This document shows, in pieces, positions 10,321 to 22,555 of a DNA stretch of 64,000 bases. The notes beneath the pieces were generated by a model. That model had not been told where the DNA came from and did not search any database. It saw only the letters and a list, made by a program, of their open reading frames with translations. The stretch lies in the NCBI GenBank assembly GCA_036346405.1, contig CM070561.1, positions 9,780,441 through 9,844,440 of the forward strand, given 5' to 3'. Each line of letters starts with the position of its first letter. Within the stretch, counting starts at the first letter, position 1. Both the position numbers and the translations under genes were made by a program. The stretch is from Phyllostachys edulis. Taxonomy: Eukaryota > Streptophyta > Magnoliopsida > Poales > Poaceae.

Positions 10321-10860
10321 GTGCCAAAATCATTGTTGATTTATCCCAAGATCGAGACTTTACTCTGCTTGACTCAGTTCGCCGGTAGGGAAGGAGAAGG
10401 TTTGGCTTGTAGACTCGGTTGTTCTCGCTATATGACCGGAGACTCCGCTGGTTCTCCTCCTAGCCCGCGCTCCGGTGATGAGACGATCACCTTCGAGACG
10501 CTTCGTTCGACGCCATCGCCAAAGGTACTGCGGCGACATCGCTTCCTTTATTCTTAAGGATGTTGCCTTGGTTAGTAAGTCGCAGACAATTTGCTTTCGT
10601 TTCTCACCATCGATGACGGTTTCGAGGTGAGCTTTAAGAAAACAATTGCAAAATTCTTGACTCTTGGTAGTCCGGTTTATGGATTTCTCGTTATGGGAGG
10701 ATCTTTCGTGCTGATTTTTCCGATTCTTCCGTGATCCTCTCGGTGTTTGGTTGCTTCGAGTCCCGCGATCTCTCTTCTCGCATAGGAGACTTGGTCATAT
10801 TGATTTGACCATTTGACCCGAAAGTTAGCGTACCATGATCTCATTCGTGGTCCGCCAAAC
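10321..10860 (+). pseudogene. Element B protease and pre-integrase region (broken)
   Basis: Around 10399-10446 the sequence reads a damaged copy of the copia protease core. GCSRYMTGDS is clear; the catalytic Asp-Ser-Gly just before it is disturbed by an indel. The aspartic protease cuts Gag-Pol into working proteins. Downstream, RLGHIDL-type wording near 10780-10815 marks the start of the integrase zinc-binding HHCC region. Stops and frame changes separate all parts. Confidence 0.65.
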
Positions 10861-11690
10861 TCAAGATGGTCAAAGATCTTGTTTGCACTCCATGCCAAGA
10901 CGGCAAGATGGTTGCCGCTCATCCTCCGTCACAAGCATTATGACCGATGCACTGGACAAACCGCTCCACATGGATACAAGTGGGGACCATGAAAGGGCCA
11001 GCAGGAGGGAAGTGGTATGTGCTTGTCGTGGTCGATGACTTTTCGAGGTATTCTTGGTGTTTTCTTAGCCTCGAAGGATGAGACGCGTTTTCACATTTCC
11101 GAGGTCTTTTAGTAGGTTGTCTGCTGAGCTCCGGTGCCTTACGAGCGATCCGCGAAGGACAATGGCACGGAGTTCAAGAATTCCTACTTTGAGAGTTTCT
11201 GCGGTGAGACAGTGTAGAGCACCAGTTCTCTTCTCCATACGCCCCTCAAAGAAATGGCGCTAGGAGAGGAAGAACCGCACTTGGTTGAGATGGCCAGACG
11301 ATGCTTGATGAGTACTCTACACCGAGGAAGTTTTGGGTGAAGCCATTATGATCGCATGCCATGTTTCGAATCGAGTTTTTCTTCTGCACTCCTACACCAA
11401 GACTTCTTATGAGTCGAGATACTGCTAAAGCCCAGTGTCTCTCATTTTCGTGTGTTTGGTTGCAAGTGCTTTATCTTGAAGTCCGGGAACCTAGACAAGT
11501 TCGAGTCACGCCTCGTGACGGTATCTTTCTAGGCTACTCGACTTCTTGGCGGGCTTATAGGGTCCTGAATCGCGAGTCTAGCAAAATGGTAGAGACTCGC
11601 GAGGTGATTTTGACGAGGCCACCCCAGGGACTAGGCCAGATATCTCGTGTTCTTAGAGCAATCCGAGACCATCTTTGTGGATGATGAGGA
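10861..11690 (+). pseudogene. Element B integrase (broken)
   Basis: The CC half of the HHCC zinc-binding motif reads VCTPCQ (10881-10898). It is followed by a catalytic-core pattern with GKWYVLVVVDDFSRYSWVF-like wording spread over two frames (11000-11060), and the later end of the domain reads RDGIFLGYSTSWRAYRVLN (11517-11573), typical of the copia integrase C-terminal GKGY-like region. Integrase joins the cDNA to the host chromosome. At least five frame changes are visible. Confidence 0.75.
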
Positions 11691-11989
11691 CGATGGAGAT
11701 GACGGTTGTCACCCGATCCTGCCTCTCATCCACTCCTTGAGGTGCCGCCTTCCACCGCACCTCGAGGTGATCACCTTGCCTTCGCTTCCTCCGAGCTAGT
11801 GGCTCTGCTCCTACCTCGTCACTCATGAGGTAGAGGCCACTTCTTCATCTCTCCCAGACCTCCTAGACACATCCAGAAGTTCATCCTTCAGAGGCAGATC
11901 ATTGAGATCTTTTCGAGCGTGTTACCCGCCAAAGTCCGCCTCTCTCATTTCTGTCTCCACTCGCCTTTGTTGCCTCCTTTGAGCCCAAG

Positions 11990-12830
11990 GATGTTTGTCA
12001 CGCCTTTCTCGATGAGTCTTGGGTCAATGCCATGCATGAGGAATTAGAGAACTTTGAGAGAAACAAGGTCTGTCGCTTGTTGAGCCCCCACGAGGCCACA
12101 ATATCATTGGAACCAAGTGGGTGTTCAAGAACAAGCAGAGCGAGGATGGGGTAATCATCCCAAACAAGGCGAGATTGGTAGCTCTGTGGGTTTTCCTGTG
12201 TTGAGGGTCTAGACTTTGAGGAGACCTTTGCCCTCAGAGCTCGACTTGAAGCCATTAGAATCCTCGCTTGCCTTTGCAGCTTCTAAGGGTTTCAAGCTTT
12301 ACCAGATGGACGTGAAGAGTGCCTTCCTCAATGGCCTTATTGAGGAGGAAGTCTCACGTCCGATGACCTCCGTGTTTCGAGAACCCCAAATACCCTAACC
12401 ATGTCTTCAAGCTTTCAAAAGCCAGATGGACTAAGCAGCTCCCGAGCTTGGTATGAGAGGCTTAAGTCCTACTTGATAAGTCATGGTTTTGAGATGGGTA
12501 TAGTTGACAAGACCTTGTTCATCCGCCAAGATGGCATCGACCTTCCGCTCTCCAGATCTATGTCGATGACATTATCTTTGGCGGCTCTTCCCATACTGTG
12601 GTTTCCAGGTTCTCGGATGTCATGAGCACCGAGTTTGAGATGAGTATGATGGGTGAGTTGACCTTCTTCCTTGGCTTCCAAATCAAGCGCACTCTGGAGG
12701 GTACATTTCTTCATCAAGGAAAGTACACTCGTGACCCTCAAGCGCTTCGACATGAGTGATGGTAAGCCTTGTGTCGACTCCCATGGCTTCTACAAATTTA
12801 TCTTGACCCAGATGAGGATGGCGAGCCAGC
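11990..12830 (+). pseudogene. Element B reverse transcriptase (broken)
   Basis: RT copies element RNA into DNA. Clear landmarks are the thumb-proximal start around 12020-12180 (WVFKNKQSEDG), FKLYQMDVKSAFLNGLIEEE (12292-12351), AWYERLKSYLISHGFEMG (12455-12500), the catalytic box YVDD (12559-12570, both aspartates kept) and LTFFLGFQIK (12658-12687). These are spread over all three forward frames because of small indels. The spacing of motifs is that of a normal copia RT, so few bases are missing overall. Confidence 0.85.
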
Positions 12831-13391
12831 TTGATCAAAAGGAGTTTCGCAAAGATGATTGGCTCCTCTTGTACCTCACCGCCTCGAGACCGGATATACA
12901 TTTTTCGTGTGTTTGTGCGCTGCTGTGCTTCTCCTCGCGCTTTCACCGCCAAAGTTAAGCGCATCTTTCGACCGCGAGCTACCATTGACTATGGTATCCG
13001 GTACTCTTCCTCATCCCTGTCTTTCCTTGAGAGCCTTTTTGGATGCGACTTCACGGGTCAGAGGATAGATAGGAAGAGCACTTCGCACCGCCAATTTCTT
13101 GGCACTTCTCTTGTTTCTGGTCTTCAAGGAAGCGCCCGGTGTTGCACACCCACCGCAGAGGCCGAGTATGTTGTTGCAGCGATGCTTGTCAGAGTCAAGT
13201 GCTCGATGGCTTCGACCTCGGGACTTTGGGTTAGTTATCGACAAGATTCCACTTTTTGTGATAACACTTCGCGATTAACATTGCCAAGAACCCAAAGCAA
13301 AGATTCCCGGACCAAGCACATCGATATTCGCTTCCACTTCCTTAGAGACCATGTAGAGAAGGGCGATATAGTGCTCCAGCCAGGAGAGTGA
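12831..13391 (+). pseudogene. Element B RNase H (broken)
   Basis: RNase H removes the RNA template after first-strand synthesis. The copia signature is visible: RKSTSHRQFLGTSLVS (13068-13117), TAEAEYVVAA (about 13153-13182), FCDNTSR (about 13254-13275), TKHIDIRFHFLRDHVEKGDI (13312-13370), then the DIFTKPLD-like tail at about 13402-13430 in another frame. It directly follows RT, the copia order. The polyprotein ends close to 13450. Confidence 0.85.
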
Positions 13392-13450
13392 CCACCAGCT
13401 ATCGACATTTTCACCAAGCCATTGGATAGTTCGAGGTTTTCACTCATGGG

Positions 13451-15149
13451 AGAGCTTGGGGTGGTTTGTCCTTATGGACTGTGAGTGAGGGGAGCTTTGG
13501 GTTTTATCGTTTTTCTATATTATTTATGCTCTTGCTCCTTGTCGTTGCATTGCATTTTGGGTGCATTTGGGATTAGTCCTCCTAGCATAGATTAGAGTGC
13601 CTCTTTTGTCTAGTTGTTTAGATTTCTGCTCTTATCTTGTGATTCTAGGATGTCGCTTATTAGTCAGTTACTTATCTCACTAGGTTGAGCTCACTCACTT
13701 CTTGTAGGTTCTAGCGAGGGTTGGGCCACCCTGCAGACAGGCACGGTTTGCTCCTAGGTGTGTTAAGTGGGCGCTTGATAGTCCTAGAGTCATATGGGGT
13801 AGATGAGAGTCATCGAGCCATAGTATTCTCTATATCTTATCTATGCTTTAAGGATCACTGCTTTTATGTTTTCTTTGCCGCCTTCTCGATTTATTGTTTT
13901 GGTTCAAGGGAGTTCATTTGGGAGCTTCGAGCTTAATATTGACTTAACTCAACTTGAACTAAAAGTTGCATCTAATGTTGAGGGGAGCTGGATCTTCGCA
14001 TTGTAATATAACTACATTGAGCCTTGATTATTATCCCGCTATGACATGTTTACAATGCTTTACACCTTGCCATGACTTGTGCTTATTTGCTAGATTTATC
14101 ATGACTTCATATGTGTAGCCTAGCTTTTGCCATGATAAGTTAATTAAAATTGCTCAACTTAAACTAAAACTTGTCATGTTAGCACTCGAGATTAGTCTTT
14201 CTTGAGCTATCCTTTTATGATTCATGCCATGTCAAATAGGTGGGTAGAGTGATGAATCTATATTGAGCCTTAGAAAGAGCTGTTTTAGTCTCTTGGTGAT
14301 GCATGAGTTAGTACAACTTGTTAAAAGGCAAAAGATCTCTTTTGTGCGAAAAAACCGATCTCACCAATTCTCTCCTATGAGACGGCTTGCCATTGCACTT
14401 GGCATGAACTTAGGGGAGTTTTGGGTGACCTAGACTATCTTCTTAAGCTTCTCGCTGGAGTAGTCGATAAGGCTTGAGGTCTAGCACATGATAAAACAAA
14501 AATCTGGTTGTCAACAACCTTGAATTTCAAAGATAATATATCATTTGTGCCCAAATTTGCTTAAAGCTATCAAAAGAATCAAGTACTTAACCAATGTTTC
14601 AATCTTGAGCTTATAGCACTCTTTTTGGTCTCAATTTAAGCTTCTTAGTTCCGCTTAGCTTATTGACATGGCTCTGATCATCCTTGGATATCTCTAGCGA
14701 GACTTTGCTCATTGATGACTTGACTTGCTCACATAATGTACCTCATTTTAGATTGTCATCTATGTGTTCTAGCTAGCTTATACATATCTTGTCATGATCT
14801 AGATAGCCTTTTTATTAAGTTATGGCTTGGTGTATTACATGTTGGTCATTATGGATAATTCTCATGGCTCAAAATGCTTAAATAAACAAACTTCACCATT
14901 TTCATCCATTAACATGTCATATTCTCTCTATTGCATCTTGATGCGCTTATTGCCAAAAGGGGAGAATAGAGAAGAAAAGTCCTGGGGAACAGCTTTAGAG
15001 CTTTGGAGATCAATTTGCTCTTTCAGTTGTTGCTCTTATGTTCTTTCCGTCGACATGGTCATTAGCTTCATTTCATTTCTTGGACCATGTTGGTTTCTTC
15101 AAACTCAAACTCTTCTTAAAAGCTTTTACGGGTTTGTCAATATTCTCAT
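13451..15149 (+). other. Long non-coding stretch between RNase H and 3' LTR of element B
   Basis: About 1.7 kb without a protein that I recognise. Sireviruses often have a long region here, with or without an env-like gene; I see no env-like frame or membrane segments. The 3' part (about 14340-15130) is matched in reverse complement by non-coding parts of elements C and D, for example the caaaagagatc and ccaaaaggggagaa blocks, so it is a conserved family feature rather than a random insert. Confidence 0.6.
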
Positions 15150-15160
15150 CAAGGGGAGAT
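15150..15160 (+). other. Polypurine tract of element B
   Basis: CAAGGGGAGAT directly abuts the 3' LTR start TGAGAGACC. The same tract (ATCAAGGGGGAGAT) precedes the 3' LTRs of C and D on their strands. Confidence 0.85.
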
Positions 15161-16878
15161 TGAGAGACCATGTGGTCGTGTTCCATGAAAGTGATGAGTA
15201 ATTGACAAAGGTTTTAGGTCACGAGTTTGGTTTGTGTGGTCGGACCTGTCGCTTGCGTGGTTCACGATTTTCGTGAAGTCATTCTCGAGTCGTCAGAAAA
15301 TCGAACGATCGGCGCAGTTATGGGCGGACGACCGCAGGCGGTTGTACCGATTGGTAAATGGCGTTGAAGAATTCGGAGAAGTTGTTTTTCGTGTTCGTCT
15401 TCATTGAAATCGGAACGACCGCAGTATTGAGCCAGACGACCGAGTCGCGGTTGATCCGCTGGTAACATGGCGGTTGTACCGATTGTATTGTGAGTTTCGC
15501 CATTTTGGTGATTTGAGTTTTGGGATAGGTCATATCCAGTGTGTTCATGCATATGTGTTGCATATTGCATGTTTGAGCTAACGTTAGGTCAAGTTGTGAA
15601 GAACTTGTTCCTGTTTCGTGTTTCTTGTCCGTGTGGGCCGCAGGACGCCGAGCGGAGTCGTGGCGAGACACGGTGGATCGGACTAGGCGCAGTGGCGCCG
15701 AGGTCGAACGGTCGGGATGTGTCAAGACGACGTGGACTCGAGGTGGTTGCAGGCGGCGAGACAAGGAGCTTGAAGCTTCGGAAGGTGCGTATAGGCGAAT
15801 CGGAAATTCGCAAGGTCGCACAAGCGGGCGGCTCCGTTGGACTTAGCGGGCGAACGGGAGGAGACCCGTTAGCCAAGGCTATATAAAGGATTGGAGGGCT
15901 GCATGCCCTCTTGAGCACTTGGAAAAGGAATTAGGGTTTGCTAGAGTCAAAAGAGTCTTTAGTGGTCTGTTTTTGCTTTAGGCTTTAGTGGTTGAGAGTG
16001 TTGGTGGAGGCGGTGGGTGCTCCTCGCTTGTTCCTTTGTAGCTCTCCCATGTGAGTTCTTGGCTTAGGGAGAGGGAGAGGATGGTTTGGTGAACTTGTAA
16101 TCATTCCTCTTGTTTTAATGTCCATGCGTATGGGGATGTATCTCTTTGTATTTCGCTCTTGATTCAATGAATGGAAATCAAGTTTTCTTCTATTCGTGCT
16201 CTCGCTCTTCGTTCTCCTTTTTGTGATTTTTGGGGCTTTCTTCAATTCGGGAGTTTTTGCTTGGTTCTTCCTCTTGATCTTGCTTCTTTGGGACATGTGA
16301 GAACCTATCTAAGGTCATCTAGATCATCATCCACCCACGAGCAAGTCGTTAGATCAAGTTTTGTTTTTGCGGTTTTGAACCCACCTTCGCTCAAATGCAA
16401 AAGGATAGGAACCTTGGCATGGATCTCTGAAATCGTTGCTTGGAATAGGTTCCTAATATCTTGAGGAAGGTGTGGTTCAATTTTGGTCAAGTTTGGCGCA
16501 GAGATCAAAAGTTACGTTGATTTTGGTTTTGAAACCCGGCGGATTTTGCTGTTCCAGACAATCGGATGAACGGGCTTAACATCGCGGTTAGTCTTGGGAC
16601 TGCGGTACAACCGCCGCTTGCTCGATTTATGGATGATTGCAGTACAACCGCCGCTTGCTCTGCGGTTGTACCGATTGTCTGATTTGTTCGAACTTCTGCT
16701 TTTTGTTTGTCGAAATGTGGGGTGAGGAGTGGATTCAACATAAGACTTCCTCTCAGGCTTAATCTTTGATCTTCATAGCTCTCATAGCTATTGGAGTGAT
16801 TTACAAGTTGAATCCATTCTTTGCGAAAAAGATTAGGTGCTCCTATTCACCCCCTCTAGTCGCCTTTCCGGTCCTTCA
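15161..16878 (+). repeat. 3' LTR of element B
   Basis: Starts TGAGAGACCATGTGG and ends CCGGTCCTTCA. It is followed by the ATATT target duplication, after which copia A resumes. Differences from the 5' LTR are dominated by short indels, many in CG-rich spots. Confidence 0.93.
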
Positions 16879-16883
16879 ATATT

Positions 16884-18901
16884 TCTATTTGCTCTGTCTT
16901 GGTTCGGGACAGGGATACCTTCAAGTACCTTCATATAAATGTTCGAATCCAAGTTTCCATAAAGGTATACAGTTACCACATCCATCAATTTCAGTTCTAA
17001 ATTCAAGTTCACTACCATTGAGATTAAATACCTAAAGGTAACTTTGCCCATGACTAGGGAATATGTTTCTTCATAATCAACTCCTGGACATTGAGTGAAA
17101 CCATGTGCAACGAGCCTTGCTTTATATCTTGTAACTTCATTATTTTCATTTCTCTTTCGAACAAATACCCACTTATGCCCTACGGGGTGTACATGGGGAG
17201 GCGTGCACTTACAGGCCCAAACACCTCTCTTTTATTCAGAGATAATAATTCAGCTTCTGTTGCCTTCTTCCAATCTTCCCAATTTGATCTTTTCTTATCT
17301 AAAGCGAGCGATGTAGGCTCTAGATCAAGATCGATGATTGTGGTAATTTTCTTTGCAAAATAAATATCGACATTGGCTGTTGTCCTATTCATAGACTTTC
17401 TCGTGGTCACATAGTTTATAGCTATTTCTTCATGGCCGATTCTTTTAATGCTTCTACTTGCTCACTGCTACTTCTAATTATGCGGGTAAGTCCCTTTAGT
17501 TTTTCAGCTCTGATGTGTGCGCACACATCCCTACTAGTTTCTCCCTCGGTGGGAATGTTCAAATCCGGTATGCCTTTTCTTGAAGGATCCGTACTAGTGC
17601 CAGGTCTCAACTGGCTCCCCTTCTGGTTCTAGGGAACTTCGATGATTGGCTGTGTCAAGTCCTTTTTATCCTTTTTCACCAAGCATCCCCGACCACTTTG
17701 GATTCGAGGGACCAGAGTTCTCGTCCTTTTATTTTGAGGCCTCTGGACGGGATTAGGGGTACCTTCAACTTTCTTTGGTATTTCAACCCTCTCTGGTGCA
17801 TTGTGTGCAGGCACATGCGACTTAGTCATGCTCTTCAAATCACTAAAGTGGTCAGGCAGTTAATTCGCTAATGTTTGCAAATCAATAATATTCTGGACTT
17901 CTCTATTTGCTTCACTAGTGCGTGGGTCATACGCATGGATTCCCGTAGCTTGTCACATTATTTCTCGATATTTTTCATCAAGGGGTTGATTTCCCCCCTA
18001 ATGATAGGAAACTATCTTCATCAAATATGCTACCAGCGAAGCGGACAGTATACAAATCTTCAATCATAGGGTCCAAATACCTGATTATGGATGCTGTCTC
18101 ATAACCAACGTATATCCCAGACTTTCAAAAAGGGTCTATTGCAGTTCGCTGTGGTGGTGGTATAAGTGCATAAACCTTGCAACCAAATTTGCGAAGATGA
18201 GAAATTTTCGGTGGTGACCCTTGCGCTAGTTGCATTTGTGAATGGATGTTATATGCCGAGGGTCTAAAGTTGATGAGAGTTGTTGCGTGCAGGACTGCGT
18301 GTCCCCAACATGGAGTTGGTAAATTACAATTCTGCAAAAGTGGTCGGGCAATAAATTTAATCCTTTTATTTAATGCCTCTGCTAGTCCATTCTGGGTGTG
18401 GACATGCGGTACGGAATGCTCAACTTTAGTTCCCATTGACATGCAATAATCATCAAATGCATTTGAAGTAAATTCTCTGGCGTTGTCCATTCTGATTTAT
18501 TTCACATGATGATCAGAGAAATTATTTTTAATTTTAATTATCTGCGAGATTAGCTTTGCAAAAGCATGGTTTTCCGTAGACAATAAACATATGTGTGACT
18601 ATTTTGAGGAAACATCGATGAGCACCATAAAATATCTAAAAGGCCATGATGGGGGCTATATAGGACCATAAATGTCTCCCTAGATACGTTCTAGGAATGT
18701 AGGGATTTCATCTTTCACTTTCAGAGAAGAAGGTCTAGTAATTAATTTCACGGTGGCACATGCGGGGCACACAAAATCTTCCTGATTCGGAAAATTCTAT
18801 ACATCAATATTATGTCCATACGAATTGTTAATTATATTTCTCATCATCCTAAGACCGGGGTGGCCTAATCTATCATGCTAGAGACAGAAAAGTTGAGCTT
18901 C
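16884..18901 (-). pseudogene. Copia element A: integrase and N-terminal reverse transcriptase (broken)
   Basis: Read right to left on the minus strand. Pre-integrase GHPGLRMMRNIINNSYGHN (about 18815-18870) comes first, then the zinc-finger cysteines FVCPACATVK (about 18745-18775) and the catalytic integrase core (18125-18490) with DNAREFTSNAFDDYC, HTQNGLAEALNKRIKFIARP and the LRKFGCKVYALIPPPQ C-terminal segment. A linker and the RT start follow (16884-17400: NWEDWKKATEAELLSLNKRE, DVVTVYLYGNLDSNIYMKV). The usual DVVTAYLYG is slightly altered. Nonsense and frame changes separate the parts. The left edge is the ATATT duplicated by B and the right edge the GCTTC duplicated by C. Confidence 0.88.
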
Positions 18902-20723
18902 AGAGGATAGGAAGGGTGACTAGAGGGGGGGGGGGGTGAATAGACGCTTTCTCTATTTTTAGCCTCGATCGAACTCAACACTACTTTGACTCCAATAGCT
19001 ATAAAAGCTATGAAGATCTGTATACAGGCACAGCGGATGACCTGTGTTGAATCCGATCAAACCCCAAAGCACAAGTCTAAAAACACCTCACAACTGCAAG
19101 CACAAAATGACGGCAGTGCATAAGCACAAGAGAAACTAAACAGTTTGGTCACAGCAGCAATAAACAAAAGTCAGTCACAACAAAAATTGCTACCACAGCA
19201 ATTAACACCAAAAACTGTAGATCAAAACTCACACGCAAGAAATAAAAAGCGATCTACTGAAGCCGCACAAACCACAAGAACCCGAGTCAGCCGACAGCAA
19301 GCACTGCTGGGCAATTCAACACACAGCACCAAGCAGCCAACAATAAGCTAGTCTAGAACAGTAAAGCGCACAGCAGATTGAATCATAGATGGAAAGCCAA
19401 GATAATAAACAAATATAAATTCCAAGCAAGGCTCTGTGATTCATAAACTGATGACCAGCAATAAGCTGCCGCCGAGACGCCGATTTCCAGGAGCAGCACA
19501 GGGGCCGCCCGGGCTCTGCTTTATCTCCAGCCACAACAGGGTGCCGCCTTGAACTCTCCCTTTCTTTTTACTGGTTTTTAGCAAAGAAGGCGCCGCCAAG
19601 GGTTTTCCAAATGAAGCGCACTACTTTTTCTATCGCCCCAATCAAGCCACAGAAGCAAAGAAATAAACAACTCAACAGGAATCGCTGGCAAGATCTGCAA
19701 AGCAGAGTAGCACAGCCGCCGCCGCTTCCTACTGACGCAACAACAAGAAACCAACATGAATCGGCAAGAAAATAAACTGAACAGGAAATGCTCACCGCCA
19801 AGGATTGATTTAATGAGCATCGGATGGCGAGCACAAATTGCAATTTCTCCGCAAGCGCACCGAAGCCGCCGCCGCACACAGCAGATTTTTCAGGCAATTC
19901 AAATCAAGCACAGCAAAGAAATATAATAATCTAAAACAGCGAACCTCAGAGTCGAAACCGAAACCAGTCGGAACAAATGATAGCAGCGATTTTTCAGGGC
20001 GCTGCTTCCAAGGTACCGATTTCTATGGGCACTAAAGGCCGCCGTCAAGCTCCGAAAATTGCTTAGTCAAAAGGTCACCAAGGCGGTATTTGGTAAAATT
20101 ACCAAAATACCCCTTCTCGATCTTTTCCAAAAGACCAAGTCCATAGATCGTGAAGCAATCCCATGCTTCGCCACGTGTAAGTTGATCAACGGCTCCATGT
20201 CGTCAAGTCTCTCCCGTCCGGATCCCACCGGCACCACTGAGCACTTGCAACGACTCCCGCGCCGCTTGATCCAACCAGTCGCACCGAACCGCCTGTTCGG
20301 TCATCCTCGTCCATTCTGCGCCATGCTCGAGTCACTTGACCTCACATGACATCCATGATCGTTCTGGACCTCAGCTCTCCAAGCTTAGTCCCGATCCTCC
20401 TCGCCGTTGACGGTCATTGACCTTCAAGCCACCTGCACAACAATAGACAAGCAAACACGAATCCGGGAACAAGTTCTTCACAACTTGACCCACGTTAGCC
20501 AAACATGCAATATGCAACACATATGCACTATAGCCTATGAACTCAACCTGTCCCAAAGCCAAAACATAACTTATATCAACATTCAGCACAAAAGCCGGTC
20601 AGACCGCCGCTGACCTGACAGATCTGAAACTTTGTCGAAAACACATGAAACTTCAAACCAAAAGCCACATTGCCAATTGTTTCATCATCCTAAGATCATG
20701 GGCATATCCCCATGATATCCACA
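18902..20723 (-). repeat. 3' LTR of element C (left copy, with internal deletion)
   Basis: The outer end near 18902-18940 is worn and includes an unbroken run of about 12 G residues inside the family motif GACTAGAGGGGGGTGAATAG. The LTR ends TATCCACA at 20723. Compared with the right copy it lacks about 650 bases, the break lying at 20063/20064, where GCT occurs at both ends of the missing segment. It carries the block shared with B and D (20467-20528). GC-rich patches with CCGCCGCC lie in 19690-19880. Confidence 0.85.
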
Positions 20724-22555
20724 ATCTCCCCCTTGATGAACACATTGGCAATCTCTCAGAAAATGTAAGTTTGTGGTTTGAAAAGAAAAGAACTCGCAGT
20801 TTTCGCACAAAGGCACAACTTGGTCCATTAGCAAGAGAAAGCAATGGAAATGACCAAGCTGGTTTCAGAATAGCATAAATAAGTGAGATAAGGCAAAAGA
20901 AAGCACACAAGCTTCCAATTCCAGAGAATCGGCAAAAATCTCACTTAAGGTCCATATGAAAGAACAAATGTTCTATTTGACCTTAGATCATTGTGAGACT
21001 TCAAGAATTGCAATTCAAGTTCAGAAAAGGCAATAAGACCAAAAGAATGTAATATGAATGCTCCCCCTGACTATGATCATCTTTTTTAAAAGAGAGAATA
21101 TGAAATTTCAATTTCTCCATTTCTCCCCCTTACAAAACTACTCCCCCCATAACCAAAAAGCTCTTTATTAACAATACATTTTCGCTATATCTTCTCCCCC
21201 TTTGACAATGGATTCATCAAGGAGTCATCCCTTCCTCTCATCCAGAGATGACAAATGCACAAGCAAGGAAGAAGCAAAAGAAAGAGCATGCATGAAATGC
21301 AATGGGGTGGCTTCATTTTTGTTTTGAATTTTCAATTTTTAGGTAAAAGAAGCTTTGGAGATTACTCAATTGAACAGGCTAGCATTTCTACCATTACTCA
21401 AGATACAGCAAGCCTGACAAAGCTAGCAAGATTATGTTAAGACATATATAGCAAAGCTAGGCTAAAGAGCTCAATATATCACATGTTGTTGGATTAAATT
21501 AAGCAATGCATCAAAATTAGCAAGTTCAACAACAGTTATCCTAAAGTGATAATGGCCATGACAGAATGTCATTGTGAGATCCAGAAGCTAGCAAAGACCA
21601 TCTTAGAGACAAAAAGTCTTGAAATGAATCATTTAGCTCAATTTTTGTCAAAAGCCCAAATTTCAACTGTTCGTCAATTACAAAGAATATTCAAGTTGAT
21701 AAAAGGTCCATCTTAGTAAAGAAGGTCCTGGACTAGGAGCCATCCACAACCTCTTCCTAAGCTTCAACCAATTTTGACAATTTGTATTTTTAGCCATGTG
21801 CTCGATCTCAAGCCTTGCCGCGACCATCCCAAGCAACAAAAGCTTAAAAGAGTGATCTAGGTCATCCAAAACTCCTCCTGAGTTCATGCCTAGTACAATG
21901 GTAAGCCGTCTCATGAGAAAGAATTGGTGAGATCAGTTTTTTCGCACAAAAGAGATCATTTTTCATTTGGCACAAGGACTGTTTTAGATTCTTTAAAGAA
22001 CTGAAAGCTCAAAGATGTTCAATACTAGATTCCAAAGCTAACAAAGCAATTTTGACAGGGCCAATGTCACAAAAGGATCACTAATTGTGCAACTAGCTAA
22101 AAGATCTACAAATTGCAATTTTCAGTTCAAGTTATATTAAAAGTTCTAGCTCATTTAGCAAAGACATTGCTGCACATGTAAAAGCATGATAATTCTAGCA
22201 AGTCAAAGAACTAGACACGATCTTGAGCAAGAATTGAAATACTAAAGCTCAAGAGGGTAATAAGCAAAGCTTCATCAATTTACAAGATAGAAGCGGTAAA
22301 GCTTATATTACAATGCATCTTTTTGTGATTTTATTGTGATTTTCATATGTATGCAATATGATACAATGAGATATACAAAAGATGTAAAAGCCTAAAAGGA
22401 TCACAAGGATCAAAAAGATCCAAAGAAGATACCACTTGAAAAAGGTATCAGAAAAGATCCACAAAAGTTCAAATGAACAAGGAAAGTTCAGATGAACAGA
22501 AAAGGTTCAGAAAAGAACTATGAAAGTTCCGAAAAGAACCAACTCCCCCCTCAAA
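20724..22555 (-). other. Post-coding non-coding region of element C
   Basis: AT-rich sequence with several runs of C (ctccccct) on the plus strand. It matches 33810-35510 of element D in order and wording (for example GATGAACACATTGGCAATCT, TCTCCCCCTTTGACAATGGA, CAAAGCTTCATCAATT). I see no credible protein. It corresponds to the long region after RNase H in element B. Confidence 0.65.

Larger units (their letters stand above)
5734..16878 (+). mobile_element. Full-length Sirevirus-like Ty1/copia retrotransposon B
   Basis: An 11.1-kb element with two matching LTRs (5734-7457, 15161-16878), a 5-bp target duplication ATATT (5729-5733 and 16879-16883), a primer-binding site, Gag, protease, integrase, RT and RNase H in copia order, and a polypurine tract. 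Features matching Sireviruses are the size, the large Gag with CxxC coiled-coil region and zinc knuckle, the long non-coding stretch after RNase H, and the LTR end CACCCCCTCTAGTCG. All frames are broken by many single-base indels, so it is not autonomous as read. It lies in the RT of element A. Confidence 0.93.

Noticed and set aside
19568..19897. Open frame with many Cys residues on the minus strand (109 codons)
   Set aside because: It lies wholly within an LTR of element C, and its Cys-rich look comes from GCA/GCC-rich repeat sequence. A second frame over the same bases is equally open.
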